From positions 80,908-144,907 of IMG/VR virus record IMGVR_UViG_3300027708_000026: a DNA stretch of 64,000 nt; one strand, written 5' to 3'. A model generated the notes under the pieces. It was not told the DNA's origin. It worked only from the letters and a program-made list of their open reading frames with translations, and ran no database searches. How positions within the stretch are numbered: the first letter of the stretch is position 1; every line of letters starts with the position of its first letter. This DNA comes from a virus. The position numbers and the translations under genes were made by a program. Of this stretch, positions 52,100 to 61,369 are shown piece by piece.

Positions 52100-55087
52100 C
52101 TAATTGAATAGTATTGTCCCTGACGCAGTGAATATGTAGTTTCTATAGCCACCTTCTACAACATAAGTAGCGGTATTTACAACTGCCGGATTAAATGAAG
52201 TTGGATAACGGAGGATCGCTATGCCAGATCCGCCAGCAGTACCGACCGATGAACCGCCTGCACTACCGCCCCCTCCGCCGCCCCCTCCGCCAGAATACTG
52301 TTTCGCCGCAGTTCCAAGATCAGTTGTAAATGCTCCATTGCCGCCTCCGCCAAATCCACCTATACCGGTGGCGGTGCCGCCACCACCTGCACCGCCACCT
52401 GCAAAATAAACTGCATTAGTGGCAGTAATGTATTGTCCCACACCTAATGTTAACGCCAGTGTTGTAGAAATTATAGTAGTAAATGTTCCAGTACCTCCAT
52501 TGCCTGGAACACCGGAATTGTGATTAGCACCAACGCCGCCAGCGCCACCACCGCCTCCACCAGATGAGCTAGTGTTGTTAGTGTAGCTAGAACCTGCACC
52601 GCCAGCAAATCCAACTCCGTAACCGTATGTGGCGAATTGCGTGCTAGTTCCGCCGACAGTATTATTGGAAGCGCCACCACCACCAGAACCGCCTGGAAGA
52701 CCGTTAAAGCTAGGAGACCAGCCTCCACCTCCGCCGCCGCCCACTGCTGCTCTCGTAACGGCACCTCCGATAAACGATGAAGTAGAACCAGCGTTCCCAG
52801 CTATAGTCGATGCCGATGCCGCAGCACCAGCACCAATTATAACTGAGTATAACACACCAGAAGATATAGTCTGACTACTGACGTAGACGAGACCGCCAGC
52901 GCCACCACCGCCTCCTCTTCCATGAGTGCTCGTTCCACCTCCACCTCCACCACCTCCGCCCACCAACAGAATTTCTATGGGAGGCATTGTGTTAAAAATT
53001 GTACTAGTAGATCCTACACTATCACCTAAAATACTAGTTGAATATATAGTCGCTGTGCTAGGCACTGATATACCAGGGAAAGTTAATATAGCACTACCCA
53101 AAGTGGTGTAAGCTGATGCTGAAATTCCGCCTGCTTGGCCAGTGAACAGGTAAGACTTAATTCCAGTTTGTGTAAATGCATCTTGAACATATGCGATCCC
53201 AGTCCATGTGTTATTTGAAAAATATGCTGTTGATGATGTAACTACTGGATAAGGGAAATTTGTATAGGCAGTAGTCGTTGTCAATGCTGAACAGGCTGCA
53301 ACCAATGTGCTGGGAAACTGTCTATCACTAGCTGGCCACACGATACGAACTGCACCGCCTCCACCTATTGAATTTGCACTACCACTTGGTGTGGGTGCCG
53401 CCCCTACGATAACTGTATATGATAGATTATATACCACTGTGACAGTGTTGGCATATACTAATGAACCACCGGCACCACCACCGCCTGCGCTGCCACCCCC
53501 ACCACCGCCGTATACTCCCCCGCCACCATATGTTCCCGCGGAGACTGTGCTAGTGCCCGCAGAGCCGCAAGATCCACTGCCTCCACCAATGCCAGAACTT
53601 CCACTGGTAGTGCCACCGGCACCACTGGCACCTAGACCAAAGATTCCTGTGCCACCCCCACCTGCTCCCAGACTACCGGTATACCCACCGCCACCGCCGC
53701 CGCCACCGAAGCCGTTAGTACCAGAGCTACATCTACCACCAATGCCGCTGCCAGGATATGTGCCCAATGTAGTAGTTACCGAACCGACATTAGTGATGGC
53801 TAGACTTCCACCATTGTCTACTATGGTAGCATTTTGCAGAGTTAGAAACGCAGTGGTAGCTGATGATGCAATAGCAGAGATATTAGTACTGGAAGATTGT
53901 GTAGTTGCTAACGGTAACACTGGCGGAACAAAGTTACCTGTATATACAGCTTGTCTAACCACACGAAGATTGGACATAGACCCTACTAATTTATAAGGAT
54001 CAAATGTTTGTCCTATATTCATAAGAGTTCTAGTGAAGTTTGTGGCATCGGCAAATTGCAATCTATTGATACCATTGATGTATATATTTAGGTTGCCAGC
54101 AGTTCTAACTACTGCCACATGATGCCACACACCAATGACCATGCTGGCATTGCTAGAAATAGTGCTACTGACGCTGCCGATCCTAACGATAAAGGTACCA
54201 GCGTTAAAGTAAACTCCAAAGCCAGCAGTATCACTTCCAGTAGTCCTAATATCAAACATGCCGGGGAATGAATTAGTGGTAAACGATCCAGGATTTACCC
54301 ACCATTCCACAGTAAAATCAGCGGTGCCTAAAGCAGATGGCAATGTTGCTTGTAATGCTTGACTACCACTTAGACTTGCGTAGTATAAAGAATTACCAAC
54401 ATAGCCGCCCGCACCGCCACCGCCGCCACCTGCGCTACTTGCGCAATTGGCTGCAACCCCGCCAGCATTACCACCATATACGACCACTGAGTTAGCTTGC
54501 CCTGTTCCGCCCTGACTATATCCTGGGAAATTAACAGTACCTGCACTATATCCGCTCCTGCCGCCCAGCGCCGAAGCTACACTGCCACTGACAAATGTAC
54601 TAGTTCCGCCAAAGCTGTTGTCTACTACCGTACCAGCACTGGATTTTCCTGACCCCCCTGCTCCAATGGCCACCACGCTGACTGATGTTACATTAGGATT
54701 GGCATTGATCCAGCTGTAGGTTCCTGGCACCGTATACGCTTGACTACCATAAGTATATGGCAATACAATAGGTGTCAATGTCTCTGTGCCCGGGCCAACT
54801 TCTGAATTAGCATATACTGAAAATCTATAGAAAGTTCCTGAACTCAATCCGCTGACTGTTATCGTTCCTGTACCGCTAGTGTTGAGTGAACCGGTGATGA
54901 GACCTGGATAGCTAACAGCTGTCACTGAAGTAACTGTGAAACTACCTCGATTAGTTGGACCTGTAAATAAGATAGTGGCTGTATTTAGAGTGGTCATCGT
55001 TGCTGATGTTATGACAACTGGACCCGGTGCCGACAATGAAGTCATAATAATACCACCAGAAAAATTGACACCGCCACTAATTATCAT
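52100..55087 (-). CDS. Giant adhesin: FN3, interrupted glycine-rich domain with LamG insert, second glycine-rich type
   Basis: 995 residues from the ATG at 55087 (MIISGGVNFSGGIIM) with CAGGAGCG as ribosome site; the frame is open upstream into the previous gene but that start is not used. Order: FN3, a glycine-rich domain opening SINANPNVTSVSVVAIG-like, a LamG domain (about bases 54400-53760; FTVEWWVNPGSFTT, WHHVAVVRTAGNLNIYINGI, LVGSMSNLRVVRQAVYTG) placed inside it, the rest of the glycine-rich domain closing with VRIVWPASDRQFPST, and a C-terminal second-type glycine-rich domain (EILLVGGGGG, ILRYPTSFNPA, GGYRNYIFTASGTILF). Coupled to the gene upstream by a one-base gap. Confidence 0.78.
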   Translation of the reverse strand: MIISGGVNFSGGIIMTSLSAPGPVVITSATMTTLNTATILFTGPTNRGSFTVTSVTAVSYPGLITGSLNTSGTGTITVSGLSSGTFYRFSVYANSEVGPGTETLTPIVLPYTYGSQAYTVPGTYSWINANPNVTSVSVVAIGAGGSGKSSAGTVVDNSFGGTSTFVSGSVASALGGRSGYSAGTVNFPGYSQGGTGQANSVVVYGGNAGGVAANCASSAGGGGGGAGGYVGNSLYYASLSGSQALQATLPSALGTADFTVEWWVNPGSFTTNSFPGMFDIRTTGSDTAGFGVYFNAGTFIVRIGSVSSTISSNASMVIGVWHHVAVVRTAGNLNIYINGINRLQFADATNFTRTLMNIGQTFDPYKLVGSMSNLRVVRQAVYTGNFVPPVLPLATTQSSSTNISAIASSATTAFLTLQNATIVDNGGSLAITNVGSVTTTLGTYPGSGIGGRCSSGTNGFGGGGGGGGYTGSLGAGGGGTGIFGLGASGAGGTTSGSSGIGGGSGSCGSAGTSTVSAGTYGGGGVYGGGGGGSAGGGGAGGSLVYANTVTVVYNLSYTVIVGAAPTPSGSANSIGGGGAVRIVWPASDRQFPSTLVAACSALTTTTAYTNFPYPVVTSSTAYFSNNTWTGIAYVQDAFTQTGIKSYLFTGQAGGISASAYTTLGSAILTFPGISVPSTATIYSTSILGDSVGSTSTIFNTMPPIEILLVGGGGGGGGGTSTHGRGGGGGAGGLVYVSSQTISSGVLYSVIIGAGAAASASTIAGNAGSTSSFIGGAVTRAAVGGGGGGGWSPSFNGLPGGSGGGGASNNTVGGTSTQFATYGYGVGFAGGAGSSYTNNTSSSGGGGGGAGGVGANHNSGVPGNGGTGTFTTIISTTLALTLGVGQYITATNAVYFAGGGAGGGGTATGIGGFGGGGNGAFTTDLGTAAKQYSGGGGGGGGGSAGGSSVGTAGGSGIAILRYPTSFNPAVVNTATYVVEGGYRNYIFTASGTILFN

Positions 55088-55088
55088 A

Positions 55089-58000
55089 TTAAAACGCTCC
55101 TGAAACGTTAGTACTAGGGAATGATCTAGTTGCACCGGACCAAACAATTCGAACCGCGCCAACCCCGCCCGGTGATTGTGGACAGTTTCCAGTTGCCCCG
55201 CCGGCGCCAACGATTACGGTATAGCTAGCGCCCGGAGTAACTGATACATTATTAGCATACGCCAGTGCTCCTGCTCCACCGCCCGCCATCGCACCACCAC
55301 CAATAACTGAGGCTCCTGTACCGCCACCATATGTGCCACCTTTACCACCAGTTCCACTAGTTTGTGCGCCACCTGCACTACCGCCAGATCCACCACCACC
55401 ACCACCTGTGCCGTTACAGCCCAGTCCATATAATCCAACGCCGCCGCCGCCCATACCTGTACCATTGCCGCCGCCGCCGCCGCCGCCAGTTGATGCAGCA
55501 CCAGCAGCGCCGCCGCCAAAGCCGCCAACTCCGCCAGCAGCGGTATATCCGCCTGCTCCGCCACCACCACCTTGTTGGCAACCATTGCCGCCGCCACCTG
55601 CACCGCCAGCAAATCCAGTACCAACACCAACGGTTCCGCCAGCGCCTCCAGTAGCACCATAACTACCGCCAGCACCGCCACCTGCAGATACATAGGTCGT
55701 GCTTGGCGATGTTAATGCGAAGCTACTGGCGCCACCGGATACTTGAGCAGCACACTTCATACGACCAGTTCCACCACCACCAACAGCTACTACACTGACT
55801 GATGTAACTCCCAATGGTGCGACCCAAGAGAAGGTGCCAGTGTTTATATATAGAGCATTGCCCCAAGGTGTACCAGTGCTTACTGCGCTGCCCGGGCCTT
55901 GACCTGCGGCATTGGAAGCATACGCTACAAAACTATAGGCAACGCCTGAAGTCAATCCTGATACAGTTACTACATTGCCTGATACAGTGGTTCCTGAGAA
56001 GCTGCCGGGACTTGCAATCACAGTATATCCGGTTATAGACAACCCACCGGTATTGACAGGGGCTGTTACAGCAACACTTACTGTAGAACTGCTGGTGCCA
56101 GTTATGGCAGCTATCGTAGGACTACCTGGAACGCCATTTGTAGTGATCGACAAGGTGTTAGTTGATGTCGTAGTTCCTGCTAGATTAGTAGCATATCCCG
56201 TGACAGTATACGTGGTATTATTAGTCAATCCACTGATGTATACGGTGCCTGTCAGCAGCCCATTAACTACTGATACAGTACCACTGGAGTTTCCAGGTGT
56301 AGTCACTGCTGTAAATTGATACGTGGGCAGTATTGCCGATGTTGATCCAGTATTGGAAACAGACACCGCTATCGTACCTAAACTGAAATTAGTCACTGTA
56401 GTCACAGTGACAAAAGCAGGCGGACTATATCCACTGGCTAGTTTAGGAGTAGTACATGCAACTGTGACATTGGTACTGGGGAAACTCCTCGTTGTTCCAG
56501 GCCAAACAATTCGAACTGCTCCACTGCCACCTAAACCACCAGAGCAACTGCTGCCCTTTGTGCCCCTAGCACCCACTACCACAGCATAGCAGGAATTAGG
56601 AGTCACTGCGATGTTATTACCATAAGCTAATGCACCGCCACTACCACCGCCGTGTCCGCAACCGCCGTTTGCACCGGCGCCGCCGCCGCCACCATATGCA
56701 CCACCAGCACCGCCTACACCAGAAACTGTGCTGGTTCCGCCAGCTACCCCACAGGAGCCACCACCACCGCCTACCGCGTTGCCTGCTGCCCAAGTGCCGC
56801 CAGCGCCGTTAGAACCTTGTCCAAATAGTCCAACTCCGCCGCCGCCGCCAGAATATTGACCTGATGCGCCGCCACCTCCGCCAGCTCCACCAGTGCCAGC
56901 ACTACCTGTACTGGCGTTCCACGCACCACCGCCACCACCATTGCCCGAATAGCCGCCAGCACCGCCGCCTGCGCCACCGTTGGCTCCGTTACAGGCAATG
57001 CCGCCCGCCCCGCCGGTGCCACCACCGGTTCTAGCTGTTCCTGAGCCAGTCCCACCTCCTATATACCCACCGGCATTGGAACCACGAAATCCGCCGCCAC
57101 CACCCGAAGCCTGGAGTGTACCAGACGCTGCAAAATAACTTGCGCCGCCTTGGCCGCCCGATGCGCCGCCTCCACCTCCGCCGCCTACAGCTACCACGCT
57201 GACGCTGCTGACTGTGGCAGGTGCTTTCCAAGTATAGCTACCCGGTGTAGTATAACTGGCTTCAGTGACTGCCTGGGAACCAAATGGGAATGTCACAGTG
57301 CTGGCAGTACTGATAGTACCGGTGCCAAGTGAATTAGTGGCATAGACTTGGAATGTATAGTAAGTGCTACTGTCCACAGTCATGACAATGGGACTTGCAG
57401 ATGCAGATTGTGTCTGCCCAAATGGTGTTGCAATCACCGTATAGGACGTTATAGGTGTGAATCCTGGATATATAGGAGTAGTCCATGCCACTGAAATAGT
57501 TCCTGTACTGGTAGCAGAGGTTATCACAGCAGTGGGTGCAGATGGGACTGCACTGATGCTGGTACCGCAATTACCCACATTGGTACTGGGGAAACTTCTT
57601 GCTGCGCCGGGCCATACGATACGAACTATTCCCCCACCTCCTATCGATGTTGTTAATGAACCAAAAGTGATGGTGCCGGAACCAACCGTCGTCCAGATAT
57701 ATGTCCTATATCCGCCCGAAACTGTAATAGTTGGATTACCTGTAGTGCTTGTTGCTGGTAGATAGATATCTGGATAACGGATGACTACTATACCTGAACC
57801 GCCATTACCACCTAATACGGTGCCGCTGGATTGAGAACTTCCTCCACCACCGCCACCAGTGTTTGGTGTTGCATTTCCTCCATTGGTATTAGTAACTAAT
57901 GCGCCATTGCCGCCGCCCCCTGTGCCTCCCAACCCACCTGTTGCGCCCGTCCTACCACCGGCACCACCACCACCTGCGTAGTATGTTGCTGTTCCAGTGA

Positions 58001-60383
58001 TGCTAGATTGTATTCCAATACCGCCTGCGCCCGCAACAGAACCAGAACCGGCGGCGCCAACGGCTCCTGCTCCACCACCACCGCCACCCGGAAACGGAGT
58101 GCTATTGACACCAGCCCCGCCGTTATTGCCTTGACTGGGGCTAGTGCTTGGTGTGTTACCCGCACCACCACCGCCGGTGCTTAAATAATTTCCGCCTCCA
58201 CCAGAGCCTCCCGAGCCGGCGGTGCCGGCAGAAGAGGCACCACCACCGCCACCACCACCAGTTGCAGTTATTGATGCAAACACAGAATCGAGACCGTTTG
58301 CACCTGTTCCTGACCCACCCGTAGCGCCTGCGCCGACTGTGACTGTGTATGCCACTCCGGTAGATACTGCATAACTGGATGAAGAAAGATAACCACCGGC
58401 ACCACCGCCACCTTGACCGCCACCGTTTGTTGTTCCACCACCGGCACCACCACCGCCAACCACTAGATATTCTACGGTAGGTGGTGGCAACATAACACCG
58501 CCAGCGCCCACAGTGACCGCATAACAGTTGCCCGCAATCACTGGATAGTTGTTGATATAGGCCAATCCGCCACCGCCACCACTTGCACCAGCAGCAGCCC
58601 CGCCACCGCCAGGATATCCGCCATTGGAACCGCAGCCACATGCGCCACCGCTGCCGCCGTAGCCATAATAATGTCCACCTGGAGAATTTGCACCCGGCGC
58701 ACCGTTCGTGCCCTGTCCAAATATTCCCGTACCACCACCACCGCCATAATTAGTACCGTCGAAAGTTCCGCCGCCCCCGCCGCCAGATATTGATGTAGTG
58801 GTGGATGTGTTTAGGACCAGCGAGAAATTTATTGTCCCCGATGCTGTGAATATATATGTCCTAAATCCACCTGACGCAACATATGTAGCACTGGTTATTG
58901 CCGCCGCAAATGTATCTGGATAACGCACGATCACTACCCCGGAACCACCGTTACCGCCAATGTTGTAACCACCGCCAGTAGTGGACCTACCAGCACCACC
59001 GCCGCCACCTGTGTATGGTGTGCCGGAAAAACCAGTGGCATTTGCACTATTACCCGCTGCGCCACCTCCGTAGCCACCCAAGGACTGCGCACAGTTGGAT
59101 ACGCCAGAACCGCCACCACCAAAATAAACACTGTTTGTGGCAGTGATATACTGACCAACTGCCAATGTTATGGCCAATGAAGTACTTATGATAGTGGTTG
59201 CAGTGCCAACACCACCAGCACCGCCGGGCGACGATGCACCATTAGCACCAACGCCTCCAGCACCGCCACCACCAGCACCTGCATATCCAGGCGCTGTATT
59301 AAGTCCGCTGCCGCCCGCAAATCCAAAACATGCACCCGTTTTGGCGCCGGGGCTGCTGCCATTATTGGCTGCACCGCCGCCGCTGCCGCCGCTGCCCCCG
59401 GCTCGGACAGTGGTTGCAACTCCAGTCCAACCACCACCATAGCCGCCGCCCAGGGCAGTCAATCCAAATGCCACAGAATCTTGACCGTTTGATCCACCTG
59501 TGGCATTGCCCGAGCCGCCTTGGCCAACAGTGATACCATAAACTGTAGCACTCACTGCCGCAGATCCTAGGCGCACACCACCGGCACCGCCACCGCCAGC
59601 GTTGTCAGTACAGGCTTTGCTGGTGCCGCCAGATCCGCCGCCAGCCACTATGAGATATTCAACTGTGGTGGGGAGACTAGATGCACCCACCATGGGATAG
59701 CCGCTGCCACCCACAGTGCCGTAGCCACCAGCACCGCCAGCACCTGACAGTGTATTGCCGCCAGCACCACCAGCGCCTACCACAAATCCTGTATAGCCAG
59801 TGCCCGTGCCGCCCGCACCCCCGCCAGCCACATCGTTGAGGTTGTAACCACCCGCACCCCCAAAAGCAGCCAAAGCACCTGTGTTGATGAATGTACTGGT
59901 ACCACCTGATGGCGCACGAGTTCCCGCAGTTACTGGCATGCCACCACCGCCACCACCTATGGCCAGGACACTGACTGAAGTGACTCCTGTGGGAGCCCGC
60001 CAGGTATAACTGCCCGGCGAGGTGTATGTGGTGCTGCTGTTGGCCACCAGTGTGGTGACGGCCACACTGGTACTGGCCGCGCTGGTGCCTGCATCAGTGA
60101 TGGCTGCTATGGAGATGTTATAGCCAGTGAATGTGCTCAGTCCCACTACTGTGATGCCAGTGGCTGTGATGGATGATATCACACCACCCACAGGCGATGT
60201 TGACACCGTGTAGCCCGTGATGGGCAAGCCACTGGTAGCGGTATTGGCAGTGTAGGTGACCAGCACAGTGGTCTGCCCAGTGGCCACAATGCTGTTGATA
60301 GTGGGCGCACCGGGAGGATAGATGTTGTTGGTAACTACAGTGGCGCCACTGAACACAACTCCACCTGTCATTACAATTCCCAT
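55089..60383 (-). CDS. Giant adhesin with nested glycine-rich modules
   Basis: 1764 residues. Order: FN3, a first-type glycine-rich domain interrupted by two second-type modules (VEYLIVAGGGSGG to GGFRTYIFTASGTINF, about bases 59665-58825, and VEYLVVGGGGAGG to GTITFGS, about 58484-57655), then its closing VRIVWPGAARSFPST, an FN3, a second complete first-type domain, two FN3 (LTNNTTYTVTGYATNLAGTT, GVPGSPTIAAITGTSSSTVS), and a third first-type domain ending SFPSTNVSGAF. Runs of six or more glycines are common. Probably a tail-tip receptor-binding protein with the two adhesins downstream. A perfect TATAAATA late promoter and a leader with ACAGGGAA lie upstream. Confidence 0.78.
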   Translation of the reverse strand: MGIVMTGGVVFSGATVVTNNIYPPGAPTINSIVATGQTTVLVTYTANTATSGLPITGYTVSTSPVGGVISSITATGITVVGLSTFTGYNISIAAITDAGTSAASTSVAVTTLVANSSTTYTSPGSYTWRAPTGVTSVSVLAIGGGGGGMPVTAGTRAPSGGTSTFINTGALAAFGGAGGYNLNDVAGGGAGGTGTGYTGFVVGAGGAGGNTLSGAGGAGGYGTVGGSGYPMVGASSLPTTVEYLIVAGGGSGGTSKACTDNAGGGGAGGVRLGSAAVSATVYGITVGQGGSGNATGGSNGQDSVAFGLTALGGGYGGGWTGVATTVRAGGSGGSGGGAANNGSSPGAKTGACFGFAGGSGLNTAPGYAGAGGGGAGGVGANGASSPGGAGGVGTATTIISTSLAITLAVGQYITATNSVYFGGGGSGVSNCAQSLGGYGGGAAGNSANATGFSGTPYTGGGGGAGRSTTGGGYNIGGNGGSGVVIVRYPDTFAAAITSATYVASGGFRTYIFTASGTINFSLVLNTSTTTSISGGGGGGTFDGTNYGGGGGTGIFGQGTNGAPGANSPGGHYYGYGGSGGACGCGSNGGYPGGGGAAAGASGGGGGLAYINNYPVIAGNCYAVTVGAGGVMLPPPTVEYLVVGGGGAGGGTTNGGGQGGGGAGGYLSSSSYAVSTGVAYTVTVGAGATGGSGTGANGLDSVFASITATGGGGGGGASSAGTAGSGGSGGGGNYLSTGGGGAGNTPSTSPSQGNNGGAGVNSTPFPGGGGGGAGAVGAAGSGSVAGAGGIGIQSSITGTATYYAGGGGAGGRTGATGGLGGTGGGGNGALVTNTNGGNATPNTGGGGGGSSQSSGTVLGGNGGSGIVVIRYPDIYLPATSTTGNPTITVSGGYRTYIWTTVGSGTITFGSLTTSIGGGGIVRIVWPGAARSFPSTNVGNCGTSISAVPSAPTAVITSATSTGTISVAWTTPIYPGFTPITSYTVIATPFGQTQSASASPIVMTVDSSTYYTFQVYATNSLGTGTISTASTVTFPFGSQAVTEASYTTPGSYTWKAPATVSSVSVVAVGGGGGGGASGGQGGASYFAASGTLQASGGGGGFRGSNAGGYIGGGTGSGTARTGGGTGGAGGIACNGANGGAGGGAGGYSGNGGGGGAWNASTGSAGTGGAGGGGGASGQYSGGGGGVGLFGQGSNGAGGTWAAGNAVGGGGGSCGVAGGTSTVSGVGGAGGAYGGGGGAGANGGCGHGGGSGGALAYGNNIAVTPNSCYAVVVGARGTKGSSCSGGLGGSGAVRIVWPGTTRSFPSTNVTVACTTPKLASGYSPPAFVTVTTVTNFSLGTIAVSVSNTGSTSAILPTYQFTAVTTPGNSSGTVSVVNGLLTGTVYISGLTNNTTYTVTGYATNLAGTTTSTNTLSITTNGVPGSPTIAAITGTSSSTVSVAVTAPVNTGGLSITGYTVIASPGSFSGTTVSGNVVTVSGLTSGVAYSFVAYASNAAGQGPGSAVSTGTPWGNALYINTGTFSWVAPLGVTSVSVVAVGGGGTGRMKCAAQVSGGASSFALTSPSTTYVSAGGGAGGSYGATGGAGGTVGVGTGFAGGAGGGGNGCQQGGGGGAGGYTAAGGVGGFGGGAAGAASTGGGGGGGNGTGMGGGGVGLYGLGCNGTGGGGGGSGGSAGGAQTSGTGGKGGTYGGGTGASVIGGGAMAGGGAGALAYANNVSVTPGASYTVIVGAGGATGNCPQSPGGVGAVRIVWSGATRSFPSTNVSGAF

Positions 60384-60412
60384 AAGCTAGCTGATTCCCT
60401 GTAAGTATATGA

Positions 60413-60420
60413 TATTTATA
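60413..60420 (-). promoter_or_regulatory. Perfect late promoter for the three-adhesin operon
   Basis: TATAAATA on the reverse strand, 29 bases before the ATG at 60383. It should drive the genes at 60383 and 55087; the third has its own TAAATA. Confidence 0.75.
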
Positions 60421-60529
60421 CATATAGAACACTAGCGAATTAAATTTTTTTAAGCGATAGGGCGAGTCAAGAGCAGCCCCCAGCAGAGCGCGAAGCGCAG
60501 AAAATTGTCAGCGACTTTTTTTTGATTAT

Positions 60530-60535
60530 TAAATA
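60530..60535 (+). promoter_or_regulatory. Late promoter for the gene at 60544
   Basis: TAAATA in ATTAAATACA, eight bases before the ATG at 60544; no Shine-Dalgarno sequence. A T8 run lies at about 60516-60523. Confidence 0.55.
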
Positions 60536-60543
60536 CATACATA

Positions 60544-60780
60544 ATGACAAGACAGATACGCTTTCCATCAGCTACTAGCAGTGGATCAAGACTGCTGCTG
60601 ACGCGCCATCAAGTATTGACATGGTGTGGTAAACACAGTATACTCTACAGTGAGCACTGGGACAACAGTGAATACACGGTGAGTCTAACAGACGAGAAAA
60701 TGCTAACACTGTTTATGTTAGCGTGGCAGGGTGAAGAATTCTATATAGAGACTGAAAAATTTGTCCAAAAAATTTTTTAG
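60544..60780 (+). CDS. Small protein, function unknown
   Basis: 78 residues: MTRQIRFPSATSSGSRLLLT, RHQVLTWCGKHSILYSEHWD, then a helical end EEFYIETEKFVQKIF. No motif recognised. It is the first plus-strand gene after the adhesin block and is preceded by a T run and a TAAATA motif eight bases from its ATG. Confidence 0.55.
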   Translation: MTRQIRFPSATSSGSRLLLTRHQVLTWCGKHSILYSEHWDNSEYTVSLTDEKMLTLFMLAWQGEEFYIETEKFVQKIF

Positions 60781-60793
60781 TCTAGTAGAATGC

Positions 60794-60823
60794 TTGACCC
60801 GAAGGCATTTTTCACTGTATAAT
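60794..60823 (+). promoter_or_regulatory. Sigma70-type promoter for the gene at 60857
   Basis: TTGACC, 18-base spacer, perfect TATAAT. The leader of about 27 bases contains a minimal ATG-GAA-TGA frame but no good ribosome site. Confidence 0.6.
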
Positions 60824-60856
60824 CACGTAGACATAACCTAATGGAATGACCAATAT

Positions 60857-61117
60857 ATGAACTATAATTTTTTAAACCTAACCAATGCCAACCCCAATAA
60901 CTTGGGAGAACGAGTGGCCATACGCAGAAACCTCATAGTCAGCGTGTTTACAGCCCAAGTGGTAAGAGATGGTACGGATGTGCCCACGCCAGTGACATGT
61001 GTGTTCGCACCGCCGCACGGCACTTGGGAAGTGCAGGAAAGCTACAAGGACGTGTTCGCACAGTTGAACAAGACTGAGGATGGTGTGGGCTACACGGCAG
61101 CAGCAGCCAAGGCATAG
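60857..61117 (+). CDS. Small protein, function unknown
   Basis: 86 residues, probably beta-rich: RVAIRRNLIVSVFTAQVVRD, VTCVFAPPHGTWEVQESYKD. It ends in Ala-rich GYTAAAAKA. GC content is higher than in the fibre genes, like the rest of this end. No family recognised. Confidence 0.6.
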   Translation: MNYNFLNLTNANPNNLGERVAIRRNLIVSVFTAQVVRDGTDVPTPVTCVFAPPHGTWEVQESYKDVFAQLNKTEDGVGYTAAAAKA

Positions 61118-61369
61118 TGTGTGATCGGGTTGGAAGCTGAGCTAGCGCTCAGCTGAATCGGGCCACGAAATACCGGCGCGGCCCCGATTCTATAGTGTAC
61201 CTAAAATTTTGGGGCGCAAAAAATAAAAGACCTGGAGATCTAGATCTACCGGTTTCTACTATAAGTCGGGTTTTTTACGGTGGAGATTTTAAGAATAATT
61301 GGCATGCTTGCTTGCAAAGCTGCAAGCAAGTTTGGATTATATACTCCACCACCCCACCACCCACCAGGG
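61118..61369. other. Non-coding stretch packed with inverted repeats
   Basis: No gene is supported here. It holds tandem hairpins AGCTGAGC/GCTCAGCT (61135-61154) and a ten-pair stem GAATCGGGCC/GGCCCCGATTC with one bulge (61155-61190), a 12-base palindrome AGATCTAGATCT (61236-61247), and ten-pair arms CTTGCTTGCA/TGCAAGCAAG with a four-base loop (61307-61330). It separates convergent genes, so bidirectional termination is possible, but T runs are weak; an unrecognised RNA or protein-binding site is also possible. Confidence 0.55.

Noticed and set aside
55088-55210. 41-residue N-terminal extension of the 995-residue adhesin
   Set aside because: It lies fully inside the upstream gene in another frame; the ATG at 55087 has CAGGAGCG and starts like its paralogues (M.I..GGV..SG).
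46931-56319. Many plus-strand open frames up to 229 codons within 46.5-60.4 kb, rich in Pro, His or Arg (for example 53307-53996, 47969-48538, 55333-55662)
   Set aside because: They are antisense shadows of glycine codon runs (GGN read backwards gives NCC, proline). None has a ribosome site or a recognisable domain.
60841-60849. Three-codon frame ATG-GAA-TGA in the leader of the gene at 60857
   Set aside because: Too short to distinguish from chance; no ribosome site.
61118-61200. Hairpin cluster as a tRNA
   Set aside because: The stems do not make a cloverleaf: no T-arm GTTCRA, no anticodon arm of the right size and no CCA-compatible acceptor.
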